The position numbers and the translations under genes are program-made. DNA of 64,000 bases, from contig CP100465.1 in NCBI GenBank assembly GCA_024227995.1, positions 2,666,001 through 2,730,000 on the forward strand, in the 5' to 3' direction. This stretch comes from Halomicrococcus gelatinilyticus. GTDB lineage: Archaea; Halobacteriota; Halobacteria; Halobacteriales; Haladaptataceae. Below, one piece after another: positions 24,355 to 34,401 of the stretch. The number at the start of each line of letters is the position of its first letter. Within the stretch, counting starts at the first letter, position 1. The notes under the pieces are model-generated. The model saw only the letters and a list, made by a program, of their open reading frames with translations, searched no databases and was not told where the DNA came from.

Positions 24355-25524
24355 CTACTCGCGGGCCGCCAGTTCGTCGGCGAGTTCGTCCGTGACCTCG
24401 AAGCCCAGTTCGTCCTTGCTCCCGCGGTGTTCGCGGACGGTTCCCTCGCGGACGAACAGCGCCCGCGTCTCGTCCTCGCCCATCACGCTGGCGTCGTTGG
24501 CGACGACGAACGAGAGGTCGGCCCGCTCCAGCGTCTCGCGGGCCGCATCGACCATCGCGTCGTCGTCGCCGCTCGTCTCGGCCTTGAACCCGACGATGGG
24601 CAGGTCGGGGTTCGACTCGCGGACGGTGTCGATTAGCTTCGGCGTCTGCTCCAGGTCGAGCGTGAGGTCCTGGCCGGAGCGGAGCTTCTCGTCGGCTGCG
24701 TCGACGGTGTAGTCGCTGATGGCGGCTGCGGAGACGAGCGCGTCCACCGGGAGCGCGCCGACGAGGTCCTGAACCTCCTCCAGCATCTCGTCGGCCGTCT
24801 CGACCCGCCGACCGGTCGCGTAGTCGGTGTCGGGGGCGTCGTGGACCAGCGTCACGTTCGCGCCGTACGCGTAGCAGGCGCGCGCGACGGCCCGCCCCGT
24901 CTTGCCCGAGGCGCGACTGGTCAGCACGCGGACGGGGTCGACCGGCTCGCTGGTCGCGCCGCTGGTGACGACGACGTGCCTGTCTTCGAGCGGACTCGGC
25001 GTGACCGTGCGCGCGAGTTCGAGCACGATGGCGTCCTCCGTGGCTATCTTCGCCTTCCCCTCTTCCACGCGCGGAGCGACGAACCCGACGCCCCACTCCT
25101 CCAGCTGGTCGATGGCGTCGAGGACGCCGGGGTGGTCGTACATCGGTTCGTGCATCGCGGGCGCGACGAGGACGGGGACGTCGGCCCCGAGCGCCGTCGT
25201 CGCACAGGTCGTCACCGGCGTGTCGTCGATGGCGGACGCCACCTTGCCGACGGTGTTCGCCGTCGCGGGAGCGACCAGGAGCACGTCGGCCCACCCGTCG
25301 CGGCCGCAGAGCTCCACGTGCTCGACGGAGCCGGTTATCTCCGTGACGACGGGGTTCTCCGTGGCGAACTCGACCGCCCAGGGATGGAGGATGCCCTGCG
25401 CGCTGTCGGTCATGACCGCCCTGACCGACGCGCCTCGCCGCCGCAGTTCGTGGGCGAGCTCCACCATCTTCACCGCCGCGATGCTGCCCGTCACCCCCAG
25501 CGCAACGTTCACTCCGGTGAGCAT
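24355..25524 (-). CDS. coaBC: Bifunctional phosphopantothenoylcysteine decarboxylase / phosphopantothenate-cysteine ligase
   Basis: Two CoA-pathway steps in one 389-residue protein. CoaC part (1-185): VALGVTGSIAAVKMVELA, active-site His in VEHVELC, APATANTVGK flavin site and PAMHEPM (bacterial enzymes have PAMN at this place). CoaB part (190-389): VVVTSGATSEPVDPVR, AAAISDY, the EKLRSG lysine motif and IVGFKAE. It joins the pantoate kinase at 10154 in the archaeal CoA route. A CTATTTA element on the minus strand (25550-25557) marks a leaderless promoter. Confidence 0.95.
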   Translation of the reverse strand: MLTGVNVALGVTGSIAAVKMVELAHELRRRGASVRAVMTDSAQGILHPWAVEFATENPVVTEITGSVEHVELCGRDGWADVLLVAPATANTVGKVASAIDDTPVTTCATTALGADVPVLVAPAMHEPMYDHPGVLDAIDQLEEWGVGFVAPRVEEGKAKIATEDAIVLELARTVTPSPLEDRHVVVTSGATSEPVDPVRVLTSRASGKTGRAVARACYAYGANVTLVHDAPDTDYATGRRVETADEMLEEVQDLVGALPVDALVSAAAISDYTVDAADEKLRSGQDLTLDLEQTPKLIDTVRESNPDLPIVGFKAETSGDDDAMVDAARETLERADLSFVVANDASVMGEDETRALFVREGTVREHRGSKDELGFEVTDELADELAARE

Positions 25525-25641
25525 TACTCGGAGTTGGGCGCGGCCGCGGCTAAATAGCCACGGGTTGACACCGGCGCCGTTCAGTCACGCCTACCTACAT
25601 GTCCGAAACATTATTACTGTCGCTGGGCCAACCGGTGTGGT

Positions 25642-26013
25642 ATGCAGAAGAATGCCACTGGCGTCGGACCGGTCCTGCGGTCCCTTTCCGGCGTCACGGC
25701 CGTCCTCCGTTCGCTCCCCGCCACCGCCCGGTACTACGTCGCACGCCTCGTCGCCTACGGGATATACGTCGGGACGAGCGTCGTCGCCATCACCGCCATC
25801 GTCGTCGGCACCGCGACGGGTCTCATCTGGGTCGGGACGAACGTCGTCCCGTCCGTCCCGTGGCTCATGGTCCTCTACCTCGTCTTCGGGTCCACCGTGC
25901 TGATGGCCGAGTTCACCGTCTTCCACCGGGCGTTCAAAGGCTGGGGGACCGTCGTCTTCCACCTCGTCCTCGGCGAGGAGGACCGCGACGAACGCCGGAC
26001 GGCCCACCACTGA
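25642..26013 (+). CDS. Small membrane protein
   Basis: 123 residues. Two clear membrane helices (YVGTSVVAITAIVVGTATGL and VPWLMVLYLVFGSTVLMAEF) follow a basic N-terminal region, and the tail is charged (GEEDRDERRTAHH). It is divergent from coaBC, with an A/T-rich ACATTATTAC at about 25607-25616 as the likely promoter. I do not recognise a family. Confidence 0.65.
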   Translation: MQKNATGVGPVLRSLSGVTAVLRSLPATARYYVARLVAYGIYVGTSVVAITAIVVGTATGLIWVGTNVVPSVPWLMVLYLVFGSTVLMAEFTVFHRAFKGWGTVVFHLVLGEEDRDERRTAHH

Positions 26014-26130
26014 CGGTAAGATAGGGTGTCGTCGTCACGTCGTCGCGTCCTTCCACGGCGGACGAACGCACTCGTCACGCGCCTGCGTTTCTGTCGCACG
26101 ACTGTCGACTGTGCTAACGTCTGACGAACA

Positions 26131-26139
26131 TTTATGCAT
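26131..26139 (+). promoter_or_regulatory. TATA-like element of atoE
   Basis: TTTATGCAT at 26131-26139, 27-35 bases before the ATG at 26166. The same nine bases occur before the livH operon (50675-50683). Confidence 0.6.
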
Positions 26140-26165
26140 TCCTGGTATGTCTCGAACCTGTAGCT

Positions 26166-27608
26166 ATGGCAAATGCAATCAGACGTATGGCCGAGGGCAG
26201 TTCGCGCATCGTGGAGCGGTACCTCCCGGACGCCTTCCTGTTCGCCATCCTGCTGTCGTTCGTGGCGTACGGGCTGGCGTTCGCGTTCGTGCAGCCGTCG
26301 GAGACCTACGCGACGCACGCGCGACTGGTCCTGACGGACGGCTGGTACGGCGGGTTCTGGGGGCTGCTCAGCTTCGCGATGCAGATGACGCTCATCCTGA
26401 TGACGGGGTACGCGCTGGCACAGACCGACCTCGTCGACGGCGTCCTGTCGCGCCTCGCCGCGGTCCCGTCGACGGAGCGGCGCGCAGCCGCGTTCGTCCC
26501 GCTCGTGGCCGCGGTCGCGTCGTTCGTCCACTGGGGGCTCGGGCTCGTCGTCGGCGCAATCTTCGCCCGCAAGGTCGCGGCGGAGATGCGGGGCATCGAC
26601 TTTCCCATCATCGTCGCCGGCGCGTACTCCGGGTTCGTCGTCTGGCACGGCGGCCTCGCCGGCTCCATCCCGCTGGTGCTCAACTCCACCGCCGAGGGCG
26701 GCAACTTCCTGCTGGACGACGGCGTGCTGACCTCGACCATCGCCACCGGCGAGACCATCTTCACCGTGGCGAACCTCGTGCTGTTCGTCGCCGTTGGCCT
26801 CGTCTTCCTGCCCGCGCTCTACTACCTCATGTACCCCGACGACGAGGGGAAGAAGACGACCATCGACCCGGCACAGCTCGAGGAAGCAGCGGCGGACGGC
26901 GGCGAACCCGCGGCCGCGGTCGCCGCGCCGGCCGACGACGCGACGGTCGCCGACCGCATCGAACACTCCGCTGCCGTCGCGTGGGCCGTCGGCCTCGCCG
27001 GTATGGTCGCCGTCATCTTCTACTTCGCCGTTCCGCTGGTGAACGACGGCGTGATGCCGTGGAACAACCTGAACCTCAACATCGTCAACTTCACCTTCCT
27101 CTTCCTCGGCCTGCTGCTGCACGGCACGCCAGCGGCGTACGTCGACGCGATGAAGGAGGCCGTCGAGAACGTCTGGGGCATCATCCTCCAGTTCCCCTTC
27201 TACGCTGGTATCATGGGTATCATGAGCTACGCGCCCGAGGGGTCGACCAGCCTCGCGACCCAGATCGCCCAGGGGATGGTGCAGGTGTCGCCCGACGGCG
27301 CCCTGCCCGCAATCGCCTTCCTCACCGCCGGCATCGTCAACGTCTTCGTGCCGAGCGGCGGCGGCGAGTGGGCCGTCGTCGGCGAGACGCTCGTGACGGC
27401 GGCGCAGACGCGCGGCACCAGCGTCCCCCGGGTCGCCATGGGCGCCGCGTGGGGCGACGCCTGGACGAACATGATCCAGCCGTTCTGGGCCATCCCGCTG
27501 CTGGCCATCAGCGGCCTCTCCGTCCGGGACATCATGGGCTACTGCGTGATGGTGCTGCTCGGGACCGGTGCCATCGTCCTCGTCGGCATCACCGTCCTGC
27601 CGATGTGA
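26166..27608 (+). CDS. atoE: Short-chain fatty acid transporter, AtoE family
   Basis: 480-residue polytopic carrier for short-chain fatty acids such as acetoacetate, butyrate or propionate. It begins with the family-typical region VERYLPDAFLFAILLSFVAY, and carries HWGLGLVVGAIFARKVA near residue 120, YSGFVVWHGGLAGSIPLVL near 155, and FVPSGGGEWAVVGETLVTAA near 395, all AtoE signatures. A soluble acidic/Ala-rich loop sits near 230-265. Uptake would feed acyl-CoA ligases such as those at 42-46 kb. Confidence 0.92.
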   Translation: MANAIRRMAEGSSRIVERYLPDAFLFAILLSFVAYGLAFAFVQPSETYATHARLVLTDGWYGGFWGLLSFAMQMTLILMTGYALAQTDLVDGVLSRLAAVPSTERRAAAFVPLVAAVASFVHWGLGLVVGAIFARKVAAEMRGIDFPIIVAGAYSGFVVWHGGLAGSIPLVLNSTAEGGNFLLDDGVLTSTIATGETIFTVANLVLFVAVGLVFLPALYYLMYPDDEGKKTTIDPAQLEEAAADGGEPAAAVAAPADDATVADRIEHSAAVAWAVGLAGMVAVIFYFAVPLVNDGVMPWNNLNLNIVNFTFLFLGLLLHGTPAAYVDAMKEAVENVWGIILQFPFYAGIMGIMSYAPEGSTSLATQIAQGMVQVSPDGALPAIAFLTAGIVNVFVPSGGGEWAVVGETLVTAAQTRGTSVPRVAMGAAWGDAWTNMIQPFWAIPLLAISGLSVRDIMGYCVMVLLGTGAIVLVGITVLPM

Positions 27609-27723
27609 CGCCTCGTCCGGTCGTATCGCGGCGAGTGTTCCCGTCCTCAGTCCGTTTTCGACCGTCGGACGGCCACACGAGATAAGGCCGTTCGCACCGA
27701 GGATAATAGCGTACCCGAGCCAC

Positions 27724-28392
27724 ATGACCCGCCTCTCCCGCCGTCGACTCCTTCTCACAGTTGCAACGACCGCGTCCGCGTCTGCGTCCCTCGGCCTCGC
27801 GACCGCCCAGGAGACGACGTTCGAACTCGGGGCCAGCGTGTCGGGATGGCAGGGCCAGTCGCCCGAGTCCATCGCCGACGAGACGAACCCCACGTTACAT
27901 CTCACGGCCGGCAAGGAGTACGTCGTCTCGTGGACGAACCTCGACGGCGAGAAACACACCTTCGCGATCGCCGACGGCCAGGGCGACGTCCTGAAGGAGA
28001 CGAAGGTCGTCGAGGAACGCGGCGCCGTCCAGACCGTGGAGTTCACGGCGAAAGCGGAGATGACGACCTACTTCTCCCAGCTCTCCCCCGACCAGATGCG
28101 CGGGGACGTCGTCGTCCACCGGCCGACGACGACCGGGACGGCCAACGCGACCACGGGCGGAACGACGAACGCGACGACCAGCCCGACGACCAGCGCGACC
28201 ACCGGGACGAAAACGACGTCGACCGCGACGACGTCGCCGGGGGACGGCACGGCCACCACGAGTCGGCCTACCGCGACGACCACCGTGGTGCCCGACACCG
28301 ACAACGACGACGGTCAGCCGGGGTTCGCCGTCCTCGGCGCGCTCGGGAGCCTCGGTGCGTTCGTTTACCTGCTGCGTCGACGCGGGAACTGA
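27724..28392 (+). CDS. Tat-exported cupredoxin-like protein with PGF-CTERM anchor
   Basis: 222 residues. Tat signal SRRRLLLTVATTASAS, a cupredoxin-like domain (about 28-135; GKEYVVSWTNLDGEKHTFAI and TTYFSQLSPDQMRGDVVVH), a Thr-rich spacer with NAT sequons, and the PGF-CTERM signal GQPGFAVLGALGSLGAFVYL followed by LRRRGN. An HTFAI motif and a Met (DQMRG) are present, but the Cys of a type I copper site is absent (Ser in YFSQL), so copper binding is doubtful. Likely a lipid-anchored surface protein. The ATG at 27724 places the twin arginines next to the start. Confidence 0.85.
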   Translation: MTRLSRRRLLLTVATTASASASLGLATAQETTFELGASVSGWQGQSPESIADETNPTLHLTAGKEYVVSWTNLDGEKHTFAIADGQGDVLKETKVVEERGAVQTVEFTAKAEMTTYFSQLSPDQMRGDVVVHRPTTTGTANATTGGTTNATTSPTTSATTGTKTTSTATTSPGDGTATTSRPTATTTVVPDTDNDDGQPGFAVLGALGSLGAFVYLLRRRGN

Positions 28393-28548
28393 CGCCGCCG
28401 CTGGCTTCGTTTCGATACCCGCCGTCCGAACCGGTCGTCCGATGATGGGGGAGAGAGGACGGGAGCAACGACGACGAAGAAGGAGGCGAAAGCAGTGTCG
28501 GGAGACGCAACGACGGAACCGGCGGAGGGGAAAGGACCGTCCGCGGAC

Positions 28549-29706
28549 TCAGAGGCTGCTCTTGATGCGCTCGAAGAAGCCCTGTTCGACGTCGACCTCC
28601 TCGCCGCCGGCCTCGGCGAACTGCTTCAGGGCCTCGCGCTGCTCGTCGTTCAGCGACTCGGGCGTGACGACCTGGACGTGGACGTAGAGGTCGCCGTTGC
28701 CACGGCGGCGGAGGCGCGGCATCCCCTTGCCCTGGAGGCGGAACGTCTCGCCGCTCTGGGTGCCGTCGGGGACGTCCATCTCGACCGACCTGTCCATCGT
28801 CGGCACCTCGACGGTGTCGCCGAAGACGGCCTGCGGGAACGAGACGGCCTTGTGGATGTGGAGGTCGTCGCCCTCGCGCTCGAAGTCGGGGTGCTCGCGC
28901 ACCGACACCTCGATGAGCATGTTGCCGTTCGGGCCGCCGTTCTCGCCGGGGGCGCCCTCGCCCTCCATCTGTAGCGTCTGGCCGTCGGCGATGCCGGCCG
29001 GAATCTCGACGCTGAGCGTCGCCTCGCGCCGGACGACGCCGTCGCCGCCGCAGTCGTCGCAGGTCTCCTCGTACAGTTCGCCCTGGCCCTCACAGCGCGG
29101 GCAGGTCCGGGACTGCTGGACGCGACCGAGTGGCGTCTGCTGGACCTGGGTCACCTGCCCCTGCCCGTTGCACTCCGGACAGGTGCGCGAGTCGGTGCCC
29201 GGCGGGTGTCCCTCGCCGTCGCAGGTGTCGCAGCGCTCGGGGCGGGTGACGGTCACCTGCTTCTCGGCACCGTGGTACGCCTCTTCGAGGTCGACGGTCA
29301 GGGTCGTCCGCAGGTCGGCGCCCTGGCGCGGGCGGTTGTCGTTGCGGCCGCCGCCGCCGAAGAACTGCTCGAAGATGTCGCCCATGCCGCCGGCGCCGCC
29401 GCCCATACCGCCGCCGAAGGGGCCGCCGCCCATGCCGCCGGCACCGCCGCGGCCGTCGCCGTCGAAGCCGCCGCGCTTCTCGGCCTGCTCGAACCGCTCG
29501 TGGCCCATCTGGTCGTACGCCTGGCGCTTCTCGTCGTCGGTCAGTACCTCCTTCGCCTTCTTCACCTTCTTGAACTTCTCCTCGGCGTTCGGATCGTCGC
29601 TGACGTCCGGGTGGTACTGCGTCGCCTTCTCCCGGTACGCCTGCTGGATCTCGTCCTCGCTGGCGTCGCGGCCGACGCCGAGCACGTCGTAGAAGTCCTC
29701 GCTCAT
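28549..29706 (-). CDS. dnaJ: Chaperone protein DnaJ
   Basis: 385-residue Hsp40 that stimulates the DnaK ATPase. J domain with HPD at residues 32-34, a long Gly/Met-rich linker (about 75-125), four zinc-finger motifs (CDTCDGEG, CPECNGQG, CPRCEGQG, CDDCGGDG) and C-terminal substrate-binding domains. It lies 93 bases downstream of dnaK on the same strand. The reading MSEDFYDVLGVGRDAS fixes the start. Confidence 0.98.
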   Translation of the reverse strand: MSEDFYDVLGVGRDASEDEIQQAYREKATQYHPDVSDDPNAEEKFKKVKKAKEVLTDDEKRQAYDQMGHERFEQAEKRGGFDGDGRGGAGGMGGGPFGGGMGGGAGGMGDIFEQFFGGGGRNDNRPRQGADLRTTLTVDLEEAYHGAEKQVTVTRPERCDTCDGEGHPPGTDSRTCPECNGQGQVTQVQQTPLGRVQQSRTCPRCEGQGELYEETCDDCGGDGVVRREATLSVEIPAGIADGQTLQMEGEGAPGENGGPNGNMLIEVSVREHPDFEREGDDLHIHKAVSFPQAVFGDTVEVPTMDRSVEMDVPDGTQSGETFRLQGKGMPRLRRRGNGDLYVHVQVVTPESLNDEQREALKQFAEAGGEEVDVEQGFFERIKSSL

Positions 29707-29799
29707 TCGTTATGCCTCGATAAAAGTCGGAGTTACTTGAAGGGTCCGTTGGCGAGTCGGTGGCGAACGGAAGCGATTCGGTAGGTCGGCGCGGGGGAG

Positions 29800-31719
<1,920 letters not shown>

Positions 31720-31844
31720 CGTTGGTCCAAACTACCCGTTTGCGCCGGTTAAAGGTTACTAGATGCCGCGAGGTCGAGCTGAGAACCATCGCGTCGCCTG
31801 CTTGCGGTTTTGCGTTCGTGACTCGTCCCCATCCGGGAACCTTT

Positions 31845-32189
31845 ATGACGAACCGGAACTCTATCCGGCAGTCGAGTCGCCTGGAACGAAGTCGCGGCAG
31901 GGGGAGCGTGGGCATCACGGCGTTCACCGACCCGCTGGACAGCGTCGTCACGGCGGTGGTCCACGCCGGCATCATCGCCGTCGTCCGGCAGAGAATCATC
32001 TTCACGCCGGACGACAACGCGAGCACGCAGGACGCGCTCCTGACCACTGGAATCCAGGTCGTCCTGCTGCTCACGCTCTTCCTCGTCCATCGACTGGACG
32101 ACCCGGTCCGAAACTTCGCTCCCCGCCCCGATTCGTCGGGCGCTCCCCCGACGCTGCGTCCTACTCTTCGCCCTCGCCGCCGTCGCTGA
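31845..32189 (+). CDS. Possible small membrane protein between dnaK and grpE
   Basis: 114 residues on the strand opposite to the chaperone genes. Two hydrophobic segments (LDSVVTAVVHAGIIAVV and DALLTTGIQVVLLLTLFLVH) around a polar turn are the reason to take it seriously; the N-terminal 20 and C-terminal 25 residues are Arg/Pro-rich and look random. A GTG at 31908 is an alternative start. The 3' end overlaps the end of grpE by 29 bases. No family is recognised, and it could be a chance frame. Confidence 0.35.
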   Translation: MTNRNSIRQSSRLERSRGRGSVGITAFTDPLDSVVTAVVHAGIIAVVRQRIIFTPDDNASTQDALLTTGIQVVLLLTLFLVHRLDDPVRNFAPRPDSSGAPPTLRPTLRPRRRR

Positions 32190-32814
32190 CGGTGATCTGG
32201 GCCGACTGCAGTACCTTGTCACCCATCTCGTAGCCGGCGCGGTAGACGTCCGCGATGGTGTCCTCGGGCTGGTCGCTGTCCACGCGCATCATCACCTCGT
32301 GACGCTGGGGGTCGACCTCGGTCCCGGGTTCGGGGTCGATCTCGTCGACGTTCTCCTCGTCGAGGACGCGGTCGAACTCCCGCAGGGTGAGCTCGACGCC
32401 CTCTCGCAGGCTCTCGACGTTCTCGTGGTCGTCTTCGACGGCGCGCTTGAGGTTCTCGTGGACGTCGAGCAGGCGCTCGACCAGGTCCTCGGTCGCGCGC
32501 TCCTCGATCTGCTCCTGGCGCTTCTTCGCCCGCTTCTTGTAGTTCTGGAAGTCGGCCTGCTTGCGCTTGAGCTTCGACTGGAGCTCCTCGGCCTCCGCCA
32601 CGGCCTCCTGGCGGCCGGATTCGATGTCCACGAGGTGCTCTTCGATGTCCGCTGCGAGTCCTTCGTCCTCGATGGCGACCTTCGCGACGAGCGTCGTGCT
32701 CGTCGGGCCGAGGACGTCCTCCTCGACCGTCGCTTCCGTCTCGTCGACGCCGGCCTCGTCGGCGACGTCGCGCTGCTCGTCGTCGGACGTCTGTGCGGCC
32801 TCCTCCTCGGTCAT
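32161..32814 (-). CDS. grpE: Nucleotide exchange factor GrpE
   Basis: 217 residues; releases ADP from DnaK. A long N-terminal acidic and coiled-coil region (LQSKLKRKQADFQNYKKRAK, residues about 80-100) leads to the GrpE head with LLDVHENLKRAVED, VDPQRHEVMMRVDSDQPEDT and the terminal VLQSAQITVSDG. The ATG at 32814 is chosen because the residues before it are unrelated Arg-rich sequence and a minus-strand CTTAAAC lies about 27 bases upstream (32838-32846). Confidence 0.96.
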   Translation of the reverse strand: MTEEEAAQTSDDEQRDVADEAGVDETEATVEEDVLGPTSTTLVAKVAIEDEGLAADIEEHLVDIESGRQEAVAEAEELQSKLKRKQADFQNYKKRAKKRQEQIEERATEDLVERLLDVHENLKRAVEDDHENVESLREGVELTLREFDRVLDEENVDEIDPEPGTEVDPQRHEVMMRVDSDQPEDTIADVYRAGYEMGDKVLQSAQITVSDGGEGEE

Positions 32815-32908
32815 ACCTGAACGAAGCCCCCGCTCGCGTTTAAGACTTACAGAAACGACCGTCGACGGCGCTCGGCTATCGCCGACGCCCGGCCGTCGCC
32901 GACCACGG

Positions 32909-33502
32909 TCAGGCACTGCCACCGGGGTCGTACCGCGCCGCGGCCTGCAACAGCGCGGTCAGCGGCCACGGGACGTCGGCGAGGCCCACCATGAGCCCGA
33001 TGCGCTCGTACTCGACGACGCCCGTCGTCGCGAGGAGCGGAAGGTGGGTGCGCGCCAGTTCGACGAACGCGTCCTCGTACGCGTCCTCGGGAACTTCCCC
33101 GACGTCGATGCCGCGTTCGCGCGCGGCGACGTACCGCGCGAGGTCCTCGAGCTTCACCGGCCGCGAGTCGTGCCGTGCGAGGTAGTGGAGCGCCAGTCGA
33201 CGGCGACGGTCCCCCAGGAGCCGGAGCAGTGAGAACCAGCGGATAGACGTCGTCTCCTCAGGATTCGACCGCTGAACGCCGCCGCGGTCCGCGAGTTCGG
33301 CGACCTGCGACGGGAACGGCGTCCCCTCCAGTCGGTCCGGCGTGCGTTCGATAGTCAGCGTTCCCTCCGCGACCGACTCGTCGCACCGTCTCGGCAGGCC
33401 GAACGCGCGGAGCGCGTACGCGAGCGGGAACAGGACGGCTCTCGCGAGCGTCGACTGGATGCCGCTGTCGGCGTTCTCCGGAGCAGGTCGTCTGTCGGAC
33501 AT
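32909..33502 (-). CDS. Winged-helix DUF7344-type protein
   Basis: 197 residues. The C-terminal half has the winged-helix pattern: WFSLLRLLGDRRRRLALHYL, VKLEDLARYVAARE, then AFVELARTHLPLLATTGVVE and YERIGLMV. It resembles the DUF7344-type protein at 11191. The N-terminal 90 residues have a hydrophobic AVLFPLAYALRAFGLP and no known motif. The start at 33502 is preferred to 33523, because the likely TATA element (minus-strand GCTTAAAC, about 33538-33545) would put the transcript start downstream of 33523. Confidence 0.75.
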   Translation of the reverse strand: MSDRRPAPENADSGIQSTLARAVLFPLAYALRAFGLPRRCDESVAEGTLTIERTPDRLEGTPFPSQVAELADRGGVQRSNPEETTSIRWFSLLRLLGDRRRRLALHYLARHDSRPVKLEDLARYVAARERGIDVGEVPEDAYEDAFVELARTHLPLLATTGVVEYERIGLMVGLADVPWPLTALLQAAARYDPGGSA

Positions 33503-33523
33503 CGTCCTCCGCGTCGGATTCAC

Positions 33524-33955
33524 AATGCCGCCATCGGAGTTTAAGCCCGGTCACCGTTCGTGTCGTTCACGCTCGTCCTGTCGCCGTCGGTCGGTCGCTG
33601 TCTCGATTACGCCGCCGCCGACGAGAAGTAGGGTCTCGTCCACCGAACGCAACGGAGCGAATGGCCCGACACGAGGCGTCGCTGGCGCACTCCGTCGTCG
33701 CGGTGGACGTCGACTGCCGGTCACCGTCGGCGTCCCACGGCGTCCCGAAAGCCGCGCCAGTGGCGCGTTCAACCCTCGTTCGTCCGTCGACACGACGGAT
33801 TATCGCGTAACGGACGGACGCCGCGTGAGTGTAACGGTCGTTACTCGGCGAGGACGCCGCAGTTTCGGTCGTGGACGTGCCACGAACCGACGATAGAGAC
33901 GGGGACGAGTAGCGGTGTCACAACCCTTTTCCGGTGTGCGGGAGAACCCGCAGGT
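33524..33955. other. Intergenic region
   Basis: 432 bases without a supported gene. The right end holds an inverted repeat TGCGGG-AGAA-CCCGCA (33937-33952) just before the ATG at 33956, and a T-rich CCCTTTTCC (about 33924-33932) as a possible promoter element. If transcription starts between them, the hairpin could cover the start of the message. Confidence 0.45.
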
Positions 33956-34318
33956 ATGGCTGAAGACGAAGCCAGCGAGAGCGAGGACAACGGCGAGGAA
34001 GAGAAGTCCTTCCGAGAGCGCGTCGAGGAGATCCGCGAGAAGCGCGCGGAGGAGGGCGAGGACGAGGACCGCGAAGAGCGCATGCGCGAGGCGCTCGGCG
34101 GCGGCGGCCCCGGCGGCATGGGCGGCGGTGGCGGCAACCCGTTCGCACAGATGATGGGCGGCATGATGGGCGGCGGCCCCGGTGGTGCCATGGGTGGCGG
34201 TCCCGGCGGCGAGAGCGAGGGCAACGAGGAGCTCGTCCGCGAGGTCCGACAGCTCCGCGACGAGGTCCGCGACGCCACGCGACAGCTCCAGCGCATCGCA
34301 GACGCGCTCGAGGACTGA
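33956..34318 (+). CDS. Acidic protein with Gly/Met-rich centre
   Basis: 120 residues in three parts: a highly charged N-terminal helix (EKSFRERVEEIREKRAEEGE), a Gly/Met/Pro-rich middle (residues about 49-86, with MMGGMMGGG), and a C-terminal amphipathic coiled-coil (LVREVRQLRDEVRDATRQLQ). The middle resembles the tails of DnaK and DnaJ in this window. Function unknown. An inverted repeat sits directly upstream of the start. Confidence 0.7.
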   Translation: MAEDEASESEDNGEEEKSFRERVEEIREKRAEEGEDEDREERMREALGGGGPGGMGGGGGNPFAQMMGGMMGGGPGGAMGGGPGGESEGNEELVREVRQLRDEVRDATRQLQRIADALED

Positions 34319-34368
34319 CCCTCCTGTCGACCGCCTTCCGGCAATCCGGTGAACGAAAGCCGGGTTTC

Positions 34369-34376
34369 TTATAACC
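34369..34376 (+). promoter_or_regulatory. TATA box of the MFS gene
   Basis: CTTATAAC at about 34369-34376, 26-33 bases before the GTG at 34402. It supports a leaderless GTG start for the transporter. Confidence 0.6.
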
Positions 34377-34401
34377 CAATCGTCTATTTCGATTCGTAAC
34401 A

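Noticed and set aside
22726..24636. 636-codon plus-strand frame opposite the NDH-2-like gene
   Set aside because: Arg/His-rich antisense reading with no domain; the minus-strand flavoprotein has both Rossmann motifs.
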